NCBI GenBank assembly: GCA_963576475.1
Contig: OY754970.1
Coordinates: forward strand, 29,215,091 to 29,279,090
Direction: 5' to 3'
Length of the DNA stretch: 64,000 nucleotides
From: Molanna angustata
Lineage: Eukaryota; Arthropoda; Insecta; Trichoptera; Molannidae
Position numbers and translations under genes: made by a program. The notes beneath the pieces were generated by a model. The model worked only from the letters and a program-made list of their open reading frames with translations. It was not told the origin of the DNA and searched no databases. Of this stretch, positions 41,716 to 52,344 are shown one piece after another. Numbering within the stretch: the stretch's first letter is position 1; each line of letters begins with the position of its first letter.

Positions 41716-42246
41716 ACTTATGAATAAGTCGGTGTAACATCAAAAAACAAGTCAGATAATAAAAACAGGTAATAAACAAATGTAAATTATTTTGTTCAAT
41801 ATCTGAAACAGTCTTTTTTTGTAATTGCCATTCATCGGTATCACTGCGACAATAATCGTCAGAATAGTTTCACTCTTAAGCGCTGGAAATATTCATTCAA
41901 AAATATCAGTCATGTTTTTTTTACCTCTTATGTTGAGGAACATATGTAAGAGGCAGGCCGGCAAACAACTGGCTTAGTAATCAAGTGATGGAGAGTTAAG
42001 CTGCCTCGATTGATTTGGATCGCCTATAATACAAGCATTTATGCCTTTTCTACGAAATGTATGAGGGCGTATACTTTTCACAAAGACGAATTCATTCTTA
42101 AAAAAAATAACGTAGGAGATTATATCCTTTGAAATAAACTGTAATATGGCTTTGGCGTTGGAGAAAAAAATGTCGATAAATGATCCGCTATTGTAAATTT
42201 AAAACAAATAGCGTTAATAAAAAAAACAGTTGTAAGATATTTATGA
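41716..42246. other. no recognised feature
   Basis: Contains a 'GAGGCAGGCCGGCAAACAAC' patch at about 41950 that is GC-richer but unidentified. Confidence 0.45.
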
Positions 42247-42572
42247 CAAATATTAACATCTCAACAGAGACGAACTTGGATATTATAGGAGAACCAGGAA
42301 CTCAAGGCACCTAATGTGCCTTCGACCTGTTATTAGCTGGTTTACGAGATCGCTTTATGAGCTTACAAAAAAGTTTCGTCACTTCATAGATAGCGATGGT
42401 GTTTCAACTTATTTTCAAACGAACAGATTTCCACAATGATCATAATATATAGAACTGTAAAAAATTGGATTGATAGGGAACTCAATAAGAGGGCATGATT
42501 GACGAACGTTGCGCAAGCGCATAAATTGATCACGTGAACCAGCCGATGATATGTGCCTAAAGCTTCTGGTCC
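42247..42572 (+). mobile_element. long-TIR MITE, copy 4
   Basis: Left TIR from 'AACATCTCAACAGAGACGA' and inverted right TIR 'TGATCACGTGAACCAGCCGA' to 'CTGGTCC'. More diverged than the other copies. The palindromic organisation is clear. Confidence 0.7.
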
Positions 42573-43129
42573 TTTCATGATATTTAAAAAATTGTAAAAA
42601 AAATGCCAAAAAATATAATTTAAAAAAATCCGTGTTTGCATATATGCAACTATAAAAAAATATTCGATTAACAGTTGATAAGGACCTAGTCAGCCGAAAC
42701 GTTCGTCCCATTATAAGAAAAATATACATGTAGAACTATTATCATTTTTGTTTGATTAAAAAATACCTAGTATAATGGAGTTCTACACATTAAACACCGT
42801 CAGTATTGACAATTTAAAAAAAAATTGATTTGACAACACAATGGTGTTGTTTCGACAGTTGTAAGATAAATATATAACGTCTATAAGGTGATGCATGAAA
42901 AAAATATCAATATATTTTTTTTAATTTTCTCTGGCTACTTCAAATAGGGTTTTCTTCGTGATTTTTATTAAATTGATAAAATTTTTACCTTATTTATTGT
43001 ATAAATACTAATGTTTATGCTTTCCAAAAATCAAGTTCCCAGTTATGTCATTTTTAACCCTAAGCGTAGGTATAACATGAAATCGTTCATTTTCTATAAA
43101 CTAGACAAGACGGTTGTGTTTCTGGAACA

Positions 43130-43275
43130 AAGATTGAAGTAAAAGTATATTTAAAATACTTTGATTTCATAAAATTGTGCAATATTTTGGTTATTTCATT
43201 GAAATCTAATACCGTCAAACGACACAATTTTGAACAATTTTATGAAATCAATGTATTTTAACTATACTTTTACTG
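43130..43275. mobile_element. fold-back inverted repeat, ~45-bp arms
   Basis: 'AGTAAAAGTATATTTAAAAT' through 'ACTTTGATTTCATAAAATTG' pairs with the mirrored block 'CAATTTTATGAAATCAATGT' through 'ACTATACTTTTACT'. No coding sequence. Confidence 0.75.
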
Positions 43276-43448
43276 ATACTTTTGTTGAAACAACCCAGCC
43301 TAAGGGTATAATTTATCTCAACCATTAGTCTAAGATTCATCATTCCATCAGTCATTTGAATATATATTCTAAGGTACAACCTATTTGTGTATTCTCAAAA
43401 TACACCAAAGGATTATTTTACCCAAAATAGTATCAATCATCGTATTAT

Positions 43449-43682
43449 TTGGAACTTAATTGTTCACAACACGGAGATACTGTGAACATAAATTTATTGT
43501 TAGGCGCTAAGTTCTCGAAAGAAATCAATATTTCTATTTCTGTCAAAGAATGGGTGCCTTTATGTAAATATTGGAAATCAATGAACTATGTTAATTGTCT
43601 ATTTATTTGTTGGGTACATCAATCGCAATTGGAAGATTTGTCAATACATTTAATTTTGTTTTTTGACAAGAATAAACACTGA
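43449..43682 (+). other. unidentified 77-codon ORF
   Basis: I do not recognise it. The frame starts MELNCSQHGDTVNINLLL and continues GAKFSKEINISISVKEW and VPLCKYWKSMNYV, ending with 'LILFFDKNKH'. The composition is less biased than the flanking DNA, so it may be a remnant of a real coding region, possibly of a large DNA element. There is no motif to support a function. Confidence 0.25.
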
Positions 43683-43929
43683 AAATAACTCAGCTCTTTA
43701 CTACTACGAAATAGAAGTTATGATTTCGTATCATGTGTAAAATGCTACGATAGGTGTATGACGTAAGGCGCAATACAATTTTGTGAGTTTCATCATGATA
43801 TTTTTATGTGTACTGAAATATGGCTTACTGCTACTGTGTGTATGAAATATGGCTTTGACCTACCGCGAAAGATTTGGGTACAGCAAAATAGAGTAAGAAT
43901 GTAGCAGGGTTGCTGCAATCACTTACTCT

Positions 43930-43995
43930 GCAGGTGGGGGAAAAGGGATAACCTTGATTGTGAGTGTGGAGCCGAGCAGACAATCAGACATATCA
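43930..43995 (+). pseudogene. Jockey/R1-like LINE ORF2, penultimate segment
   Basis: Reads NLDCECGAEQTIRHI: the C-x-C-G-A-E-Q-T-x-x-H motif of a LINE C-terminal zinc finger. It is cut by the MITE at 43996 and resumes at 44242 (QDCRLKKFNGDL). Confidence 0.75.
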
Positions 43996-44225
43996 GGCGT
44001 TCAATAACGCGAATGTAACAATAACAAGATTTTACAGGAGAATAACTGAATAAAATGAATAAAGCGCCGAATTCATATTCGCGGGTTTTTTCTATACGGC
44101 GTTTTAGGAGTTTGGACAATATTTGGGGAATTTTTTGTAAACAAATTCGCGTATTTTAACATTCTGTACCGATATCTTAAAAAAACTATTTCACTTAAAT
44201 TGTCGAATTCGCGGTATAGAACGCC
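43996..44225. mobile_element. 230-bp MITE inside LINE ORF2
   Basis: Termini GGCGTTCAATAACGCGAAT and ATTCGCGGTATAGAACGCC are inverted repeats matching at 17 of 19 positions. An internal 'ATTCGCGGGTTTTTTCTATA' + 'CGGCGTT' repeats the terminus. Removing the element plus a few flanking bases restores the C-terminal LINE frame (HI...QDCRL). Target duplication is not resolved. Confidence 0.75.
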
Positions 44226-44241
44226 TAGCGACGATATAGTG

Positions 44242-44343
44242 CAGGACTGCCGCCTCAAAAAGTTCAATGGTGACCTCCAGGACATCCACAGGTCTACCCC
44301 AGAGGCGGCGGAATGGCTGGCGGGGCTGGTGCCAAGGCTTTAA
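44242..44343 (+). pseudogene. LINE ORF2 C-terminal end
   Basis: 33 codons: QDCRLKKFNGDLQDIH, then RSTPEAAEWLAGLVPRL, then TAA. This is the typical final segment after the CxCG..H finger in Jockey/R1-group insect LINEs. The GC-rich 3' UTR follows immediately. Confidence 0.8.
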
Positions 44344-44716
44344 ATTACTTTTGTGACGCAACCCACACACGGACGAGGAAGTTTTACACCGGAGAGAGAA
44401 GAAGGCCAAACGAAATCTAAACTAACTATGGCTTACTGAATTTATGTGTGCTCTGTGCTAGGTTGAGGCCACAGAGGCCTAGCCAGTAAAGTAGCCAGTG
44501 GTGGCCGCAGCCCTTTTCTGGGCAAAAGATCGGTGCCCTCTTCAATTCTTAAGTTTTGCTTGATGAACACTCGTCATCGCACCTGGTGTGAAATCTCGCG
44601 ATTCTGATCACACACGTGAAGGAAGAATCGGTAAAAACTACCAAGTGCGGTGAAGGCTCGGCTTGAACCGCCTACACGAGTACTGAGGAGTGAGGGAAGC
44701 CCCCCCCTCAGCGGCT

Positions 44717-44874
44717 TGACGTTACTTGATCCAAGTTTGATTGTCGGTACTTGATCCAAGTTTGATTGTCGGCACTTGATTCAAGTTTGACTGTTGGCAC
44801 TTGATCCAAGTTTGGCTGTCGTTACTTGATCCAAGTATGATTGTCGTTACTTGATCCAAGTTTGATTGTGCGTA
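44717..44874. repeat. 25-bp minisatellite, first block (~6 copies)
   Basis: Unit ACTTGATCCAAGTTTGATTG + TCGGT or TCGTT. Interrupted at a TA by the element 44875-45834. Confidence 0.92.
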
Positions 44875-45834
44875 GGGTTGGGTGGGGTGAAAAGTGCCGT
44901 GGGTAAAAAGTGCCATCTATCAAATTTCTTATTTAGCAAAATTATACAACTACTTAGGTCATCTCTACTGGTAGGTAGACACTCTGCGACATGTATGTAC
45001 AATTTCAGTTGACGTGTGACAGTAATTGCGGTTGTGCGGATGATTTGTTTTTTTTTCGCCTCAAAAGTATTTTTTTTCGTTTGAGTTATTTTTTGGATTG
45101 TGAACAGACGTATTGAGATTGGTTTTTAAAGTAAGTGTTATTTACTAGTTAATTTTGTTATATTTAAGGTTCTAATTGTAAAAATATTAATTGTTTGGAT
45201 TGAATAAAAATATTGATATGTTTTTATTTATAGGCAGGGGTGGGGTGAAAAGTGACAAATGGAACTTTTCACCCCAGAACAACTTTTTGGATGAATAACA
45301 ATCCTGAAAGTACGATGACAATATACAATATTCCCTCAATAGTTCTCACTGCCTTGCCACTAGCCTTAACACCGCATAATATAGTCAAAGGTTTTGGAAA
45401 ACCAGGAATATTCCCATACAATGAAAATAGTTTTAGCGAATGTGACTGCATCATCATATGTCACAGATCATCCCAATCCACAAGAGTCTGAATACGATGA
45501 ATCTCCCAACGCGTTTAATACATCAAATAATTCCGCAATCGTCGCCAGAAATGCATCAAATGAAGGTCTTCCTTGCACTTTCTACCATTGGCACTTTCTA
45601 CCCCATACCCTGGAACTTTTCACCCCATCGGTGGGGTAAAAAGTTCCAGTTGACATGGGTCAACAAAATGCATAAAATCTTTTTTGTGTTTGGAGTTGGA
45701 AATATCTTTCTTACTAAAAAATATAGAGGAATGATGTAGTTCTACGTATAATAAAAGAGAATCAATTTTACTAGTTGCATCATCATGTTATTTGACTCAA
45801 AGTGAAAAATGGCACTTTTCTCCCCACCCGACCC
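44875..45834 (+). mobile_element. non-autonomous pogo-like element, 960 bp
   Basis: Terminal inverted repeats GGGTTGGGTGGGGTGAAAAG... and the mirrored ...CTTTTCTCCCCACCCGACCC differ at two positions. Flanked by TA. The empty site GTGCG-TA-CTTGATCC is exactly the minisatellite unit, so both ends are certain. Subterminal palindromes of the same GGGGTGAAAAGT motif lie at 45243-45276 and 45611-45649. It retains only the C-terminal part of a transposase, so it would need a partner for movement. Confidence 0.93.
45285..45600 (+). pseudogene. pogo-type transposase C-terminal remnant
   Basis: Reads NNPESTMTIYNIPSIVLTAL, then PLALTPHNIVKGFGKPGIF, then PYNENSF. This aligns with residues ~350-400 of the 724-aa transposase ('TISIHNVVEIVGIAYAASF', 'NNIKQGFKKPGIWP'). 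Near 45440 the frame shifts, and the match continues as 'SSYVTDHPNPQESEYDE' in the next frame. The catalytic DDD region is absent. It is a related but distinct subfamily, so it was not derived directly from the 20692 element. Confidence 0.85.
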
Positions 45835-45836
45835 TA

Positions 45837-46345
45837 CTTGATCCAAGTTTGATTGTCGTTACTTGATCCAAGTTTGATTGTGCGTACTTGATCCAAGTTT
45901 GACTGTCGGTACTTGATCCAAGTTTGATTGTGCGTACTTGATCCAAGTTTGACTGTCGGTACTTGATCCAAGTTTGATTGTGCGTACTTGATCCAAGTTT
46001 GACTGTCGGTACTTGTCCAAGTTTGATTGTGCGTACTTGATCCAAGTTTGACTGTCGTTACTTGATCCAAGTTTGATTGTGCGTACTTGATCCAAGTTTG
46101 ACTGTCGGTACTTGATCCAAGTTTGATTGTGCGTACTTGATCCAAGTTTGACTGTCGGTACTTGATCCAAGTTTGATTGTGCGTACTTGATCCAAGTTTG
46201 ACTGTCGGTACTTGATCCAAGTTTGATTGTGCGTACTTGATCCAAGTTTGACTGTCGGTACTTGATCCAAGTTTGATTGTGCGTACTTGATCCAAGTTTG
46301 ACTGTCGGTACTTGTCCAAGTTTGACTTGGTACTTGATCCAAATT
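45837..46345. repeat. 25-bp minisatellite, second block with 50-bp higher-order period
   Basis: About 20 units alternating between '...GATTGTGCGT' and '...GACTGTCGGT' variants, giving a 50-bp dimer period. A few units lack 2-3 bp (ACTTGTCCAAG). Long open frames encoding DQV/NLD repeats arise only from the 25-bp periodicity and are not genes. Confidence 0.95.
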
Positions 46346-46520
46346 CGAATTGGCGGGCCCTTACGGTTGGAATTGGAGTTGAGTTCACAGAGTGGCAGAG
46401 GTATGAAATTTGCTTGATGGTAGTCCTTGTGTTGTCCGATGATCAGCGGCTCTAGGGAGGAACAGGAGTTAATGTCCTATAACGTTCACAATGGAATTAC
46501 TTTTGGACTTTGGACCAATT

Positions 46521-47319
46521 TTTTACAGGACACGTAAATTTTAAAAGTTATCTTCACCGATTTAAAATTGCCTCCTCTGCCTCATGTCAGTTCTGTCAAT
46601 ACCCGTTCAAAACTTCGTAACATATCCTGTGGGATTGTTGCCACCCAATGGTGTCCTCTTATAGATAGGAGCTCCTCGTTGCTGTCCGTGGGCCTCTTCA
46701 AGGTCCCATTGGTCACACGGATTTTGTGATCTCGAAAAACAATTTGAAAGCATTCAATAAGTTCTGTCATAGTTATGGTGCCTTACTATTGGTTAATTTC
46801 CATTAAGTTTATTTTTTTAAATAGATCTTAGTTACGCTTTAATGCTTTACATTTAAAAAGATCTGAAGTCGATGACAGTCCACGAGTGTGAATCTTCTAT
46901 TCACATTCGTCGATTGTTCTATTTGCACTATGCTTATTAGTCTGTGATAGTTAATTTTCTCTCTATGACTTAATCGGTCAAAACTAAATAATGAATGCGT
47001 ATAAAATTGAGATTTATATTTATATAATGAACACAATAAAAATAATCATTGTATATTTCAATATTAGCGGAAAACACACGGACAATAAACTGTAATAAAG
47101 ATAACGAAGTCAACACAAATTATTGTTAGATCATTATCAGTTGGTGCTAGTAGGACCCTTTACGTTTACATCATTCTAGCACTGATATTTTTATTTCATT
47201 TTCTGAATTGCTTATTTTATGTATATATATATATTTTTTTTTTATTTCTATTCCTTCTCTTATATTTTTATATCTTATATTTCTTATTTATAATTATATT
47301 CCTTCTCTTATATCCAGTG
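46521..47319. other. mostly unrecognised; one dispersed repeat
   Basis: 46865-46935 ('GATGACAGTCCACGAGTGTG', 'CACATTCGTCGATTG') matches 63525-63590. A 62-codon minus frame at 46582-46770 faintly recalls Tc1-like transposase C-termini, but not enough to call. Confidence 0.45.
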
Positions 47320-47450
47320 GTCGCGAGTTCGAATAATGCCTCGACCGATTTCGTTCACCTAAGCACAAGCATTTATTTGCTTATTTAAGGAAACGTAGGA
47401 AGATGCATATGTACTTGTTTAACAAGGACATATTCATTTAAAAAAAATGT
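47320..47450 (+). mobile_element. tRNA-derived SINE family 1, 5'-truncated
   Basis: 'CAGTGGTCGCGAGTTCGAAT' (B-box region), 'GATTTCGTTCACCTAAGCAC', 'AAGATGCATATGTACTTG' and 'CAAGGACATATTCATTT' followed by A7. Same family as 24825-25014 (minus) and the tails inside the palindrome. Confidence 0.6.
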
Positions 47451-48099
47451 TAGGACTCTGTTCTCTGTTGTACCGTGCTGTCCTGTAATTTTAATATATT
47501 ATTTTATATCGATTTTTGTGTCCATAATATTATGTGTTGAAAATAACCTATGAGGGATAGAATACAATAAACAATTTCCTGTCGCCCCTCTATTCCATTT
47601 CATATGAGGTTTAGCCTCCTCAGTTGCCATGTTAGGTGAGTTTATATACCTACAAATAAAATAAATAAATATCTCCACATAGGCCATTATACTATTCTTG
47701 ATGTAATTTGCATTTTTTGTATTCATAGTTATTCCACTATTCTAGAATAATACAATAAAATAGATTCAACCTCAGTTATTGGAGTTGTATGGTGTCACGT
47801 TCAACATTTATTGTTTTTGCGTGACAATACAGTAGGTGATATATACATAATATTATCATATCAGTATTCCACGTATTATTTCAGATTTCCTCTAAGTCTA
47901 TGTACCTAGACTAACAGTATTCTCGTTAACACTTGATTATACCATATGCCAACTTATACCATACCTATGTTATAATTGCTAGATTATTATAGCACAATAA
48001 ATGTTATGGAATTTAATGTTCCAGAAATTTATTATGAAACATTCAATTAAAATAAAAATATCGCACAATAGAGAATTACCAATTTAGTCAAATAACTAA
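47451..48099. other. AT-rich stretch, nothing recognised
   Basis: No ORF or repeat family supported. Confidence 0.5.
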
Positions 48100-48370
48100 T
48101 TAAATGAAATAAAACACAACTTTGTGAACACCACTACAATTATAACTTTTATTCAATTGAATAAAAATTCCTCTACATGTTACGAGAACAAAGTTCCCTT
48201 CCTCGGGAGGATGCAAAGTATACACAAAGTATTTTTAATATACTTAATATACTTTGTATCCTCCCAAGGAAAGGAACTTTGTTCTCGTAACACGTAGAGG
48301 AATTTTTATTCAATTGAACAAAAGTTATGTTTGTAGTGGTGTACACAAAGTTATGTTTTATTTCATTTAA
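48100..48370. mobile_element. 271-bp fold-back MITE with ~120-bp arms
   Basis: TTAAATGAAATAAAACACAA on the left is mirrored at the right end (...TTTTATTTCATTTAA). The arms include the shared block 'TACGAGAACAAAGTTCC' / 'GGAACTTTGTTCTCGTA' and meet around an AT-rich centre near 48235. The RNA or single-stranded form would be one long hairpin. Possible TTAA-like or TAA target, not proven. Confidence 0.88.
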
Positions 48371-48639
48371 TAAATTTCAAAATGATACCACAAAGTAAAA
48401 AACAATTGTTTATCGATGATGTAGTCAAATAACCTTTTCGACAAATAATTTGTGTCAATGTCAATGAAAATAGAGCTTCACTGTCATAAGGACAAATTCA
48501 TTCGCGGAACTGTCTGTCTAATCCACAACTCAACCCTTTATATGGCAGAAAAAACTACAAGTTGTGGAACAATATACTATTTATTTATTTAATTATATTT
48601 ACGGCTTGAAAGCCTATTTACAGTACATAACACCATATT

Positions 48640-49115
48640 ATTAACAGTACATAACACCAGTTATAAATACAACAATAACATACATAAGTACCTACAACAC
48701 ATTTAGTTCAGCAATACATTATATCAGTTAAGAAACATCAATAAAGATAACAATAACATATTGTAAATCAGAAAGAAATCAAATTTAAAATTCGGCGATA
48801 CATAATATCTGTTATGAAATATAATGTTAAAAATTGAACAGTACACAACACAGTTATAAATACAATAATAACATAAGTATAACACATTAAGTTCAGCAAT
48901 ACATTATATCAGTTAAGAAACATCAATAAAGATAACAATAACATATTGTAAATCAGAAAGAAATCAAATTTAAAATTCGGCGATACATAATATCTGTTAT
49001 GAAATATAATGTTAAAAATTGAACAGTACACAACACCAGTTATAAATACAATAATAACATAAGTATAACACATTAAGTTCAGCAATACATTATATCAGTT
49101 AAGAAACATCAATAA
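48640..49115. repeat. 185-186-bp tandem array, ~2.6 copies
   Basis: 'GTTCAGCAATACATTATATC' occurs at 48706, 48891 and 49077. The units also share 'AATTCGGCGATACATAATAT'. Possible seed of a satellite. Non-coding. Confidence 0.9.
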
Positions 49116-49189
49116 AGACAAAATACAAAAACAAAATAAAACAAAATAAAAACCCAAACATAACGATTACTATGATAAGTCATGAGTTA

Positions 49190-49420
49190 AGAGAAAGAAA
49201 ATGTACTATTTTTGATTTGAAAGTAGAAAAATTATTTATTTTATAATTTTGTTTTTCTCATTTGTTTAAAATTGTATGTAAAACTTTAAAAATTACTTGA
49301 TATGATGTCCTATTATTATGTACCGTAGTCTACATTTACTGTTTTTTTTTTCATTGTTTTAAATATCATTATATTCTACTGTACTGTTGGATATCCAATA
49401 AATAAAATAAATTAAAAAAA
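49190..49420 (+). repeat. retroposon-like 3' end
   Basis: Ends 'GTTGGATATCCAATAAATAA' followed by an A-rich run, resembling a LINE 3' tail. No ORF. 49421-49860 is unrecognised. Confidence 0.4.
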
Positions 49421-49864
49421 AAGATCAGAAAAGAAACATTGATCAACGAATTAAGTTAAATAAACCTTTTCTTTATAAATAGGGGGAGGCATAATATTTC
49501 TTTTCACAAATACACCGAGAGCTAATGCAGGATTCAGGATACCGTTTTACAGAATATGTAAAAACTTTAATGACCACACTGATATTTTTCCGAATCTATA
49601 TTCAAAAGGGAAATTGTAAAAAAAATCACAGATAGAGCCTCAATAGTACTTGGGTATGGCTGGAATGCACTGCTGAGGATATGATATGATGTGGATGATT
49701 TATAAAACTCCATTCTTGTTAATTCAACATTATACTTCATAATACGTTTTTTTTAATATTTATAGATTTTTTTATAATATTCCTTTTTTCCCACCAATTT
49801 TTTTACATCCAATTATTTAAATTGCCAATTTAAATTATTTTTTCACATCCAATTATTTAAATTT

Positions 49865-50135
49865 AAATTTTTGGAGATAAACCAAAGTGAGAGTTTACAC
49901 ACTCACACCATTACTTACACACGTTTGAGGTTAATACTAACACTAATAAACACTTGCTTGCACCTTACACAAGTCGCGAGTTTATTACTATATGGCAATT
50001 TATTCTAACAAAGCAGTATTTCCCAGCCCAGAGAAGCGAGAATTGTGCGAGAAATTATTTAAATCAAATTCTCCTCTTGGGGATCGAACCCAAGACGTTC
50101 GTATAGAAGCGAACCAATTGTGCCACGGTGACACT
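49865..50135 (-). mobile_element. tRNA-derived SINE family 2
   Basis: The minus strand has a tRNA-like head: 'CCGTGGCACAATTGGTTCGC' (A-box region) and 'CTTGGGTTCGATCCCCAAG' (B-box GGTTCGATCCC). A body with 'CTTCTCTGGGCTGGGAAATA' and 'TTGCCATATAGTAATAAAC' follows. No intact tRNA acceptor pairing was established. Confidence 0.65.
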
Positions 50136-50369
50136 TGTCGAAATATTGGAAAAAATAGAATGTGAATGGTTTGAATCAACTGAGAATATTTCTCATGATC
50201 ACCACATGAAATTATACAAACAAAAAAATAAGATTGGATATATTTAAAATAGTGTACTTACAGTATGACGAAGTAAGTTTATTATGACAAAAATATAGGT
50301 AATTAAAAAAATATAGGATATTATTTTTAAGTCCAATGTTATACACGATGAAACAAATCACAATATCTT

Positions 50370-50480
50370 ATTTATTTTATTTTACCTTTTATCACACCAT
50401 ATTTATAATGACAACAATTAGTAGACTGCTGCTGCCCAACTAGGAAATCCTGTTCAGGGCTAGCAGTTTACAATTTTTAT
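50370..50480 (-). mobile_element. LINE 3'-UTR end fragment
   Basis: Begins at low coordinates with (TTTAT)n, an inverted A-rich tail, followed by 'GACTGCTGCTGCCCAACTAG' / 'CCTGTTCAGGGCTAGCAG'. A close relative lies at 51810-51935. The motif is analogous to the 12130-12180 UTR on the other strand. Confidence 0.55.
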
Positions 50481-50563
50481 TGACAATTATATGCAATTAT
50501 GAACCAAGTGATTTTTCCCGTTCCACACTAAATATGTACACAATCTCAACTTTCTGTAATCAC

Positions 50564-50596
50564 AATCATTACCATAACAAACATATGGTAATGATT
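50564..50596. repeat. perfect hairpin, 13-bp stem
   Basis: AATCATTACCATA, 7-nt loop, TATGGTAATGATT. Confidence 0.9.
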
Positions 50597-50599
50597 ATG

Positions 50600-51799
50600 C
50601 TCACACAAAACAGATCAACCAGATCCCAATGTCCGCCATAATACCTGTCATAAATCCAATCTCTGACGCGACTTTTATTTCAGAGCCATAGAAAGAGACT
50701 TGTTAACTATGTTGGTGTAGTTAATATGAATCACATGGTTCCCAAATCAAATCAAATATTTTATGTGATACTCAAAGAGCATCGCAAACACAATACTGCA
50801 TAGTTACAAATGTTGTTAATAATTTAAGTTTTGAATTAATTAAGTTATTAGTAGTTTTTGAATTACTTAAGTTATAAGTATTTGTGTTAGTTCTGTCCTC
50901 CCATAATTTATGATGTATTTTTTAATATTCATTTTGAATATTCTTTGTGATGTTATTTCTTTAAGAGAGGAAGGGAAACTGTGAAAATTTATCTCCAGTA
51001 GGTACATAATACAACCCAAAATCCTACAATTTTGTTATTGACGTCATTTGATTAATTTTATGTATGGTTGGAACAAATTTATGAACTAGGCTTGGGAGAA
51101 AAAATTAAAAATAGATAGTAATAGAATGCTTGTAGCATGTTACATTTTTTTTGTCTATCAAAACATTCCAAACTCGTGTCTTATGATACTAAAACGTGTC
51201 TACATCACTCAACAAAGAGGGTTGATATGTAGAATATGATATAATTAATAACTAAAATTTTCCTTGTTTTGTTACCCCTTAAAAACTATTTATAGTTCCC
51301 CCTATAATTTGTACAAGCCAAATGATGACGTCATATGTTTTCAATATCGAAACGTATTGTTATTTTTCTACTATCCTACACTTAATAAATAAAGGAGTAC
51401 CAACATTAAATTTAAATCTTAAAAAAAAGGCTCGTAAAACAATTTAATACGTAAAGAATATGGACGTAAAATATATTTAAAAAAAAATCAAAATGTAAAT
51501 TTTCAATAAAATTAGTATAATTAAGAGTTACAACATCATTTTAGAAAATAATCTTAGAAGGAAAGCTGAAATAGACCATAGCAATAAAAGATAATTTCAG
51601 GAACAGTAAAGAAAAATGAACGGAAATTAGAATCAGGTGTGTTGACAGAAAAATATTGTTTCTTTGATCGTTTCTTGAATACAAAAAGTGATTTTGAGAC
51701 CCAATTTCCGGACTTACATAGATGATTCCAGAGTATTTAGAATGAACCTACTTCAAACGAAACTTTTGAGTTGGTAAACTATAGGTAATATAGGAGTAT
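50600..51799. other. AT-rich stretch, nothing recognised
   Basis: No ORF above about 60 codons with coding character. Confidence 0.5.
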
Positions 51800-51960
51800 A
51801 GATTTTTTATTAATTTATTTCTTTATCACACTATATAATCTAAGATCACATCATTTAAATAATCATCATTAAAAGAAGATAACTGCTGCCCAACTAGGTA
51901 TGCCTGTTCTAGGGCTAGCAGTGTACATATTATTATAACATTTCACAGGAGACATATAGG
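51800..51960 (-). mobile_element. LINE 3'-UTR end fragment, second copy
   Basis: 'AACTGCTGCCCAACTAGG' and 'CCTGTTCTAGGGCTAGCAG' match 50430-50470. The low-coordinate side begins with T-rich DNA. Confidence 0.5.
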
Positions 51961-52344
51961 TTGTACCTACATATTTGCATTTTTAAAAAGTATCTAAAAA
52001 ATAAAAACTTATAAAAAATGGAATTGGAGTCATCATGATATGCGCATATACATATTGTGTTTGTAGGTATATTGTAATTATTATTAGTTAATTGCATAAA
52101 TAATCTGAAATATGTAGTATCTTTTTGGAATACTGTGAATTGACAGAGAAAAGATGTGATTCGCCAGTCTTATCGTTATTCTGTCTAGTCTCAGATCAAA
52201 TCAAGACAGCACAAAATCCATAAAACAATCAGGATTTTTTGCGAAAGAGGAAAGAAAAAAAATAAGAAAAAAACAATTATTTCTATAACATACTTACACT
52301 ACGATGTCGAACATTTGATACATTATCTCCCGTAGTTCACGATA

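Larger units (their letters stand above)
44344..46520 (+). mobile_element. LINE 3' UTR containing minisatellite and pogo element
   Basis: Starts after the ORF stop. It includes 'GCTAGGTTGAGGCCACAGAG' / 'GCCTAGCCAGTAAAG' (about 44457), then the 25-bp array. It ends with 'TGGTAGTCCTTGTGTTGTCC', 'GGCTCTAGGGAGGAACAGG' and 'CCTATAACGTTCAC', shared with 55500-55590 and with the minus copies at 36950-37875. Confidence 0.75.

Noticed and set aside
45797..46388. Repetitive DQV/NLDQ open frames of up to 184 codons
   Set aside because: The 25-bp unit happens to lack stops in several minus frames; it lies in a LINE 3' UTR, and no start or conserved context exists.
46582..46770. Tc1/mariner transposase C-terminus
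   Set aside because: Only a vague 'ELL..W..IP..ML.S' resemblance; no DDE motif, no TIRs. Not enough to call.
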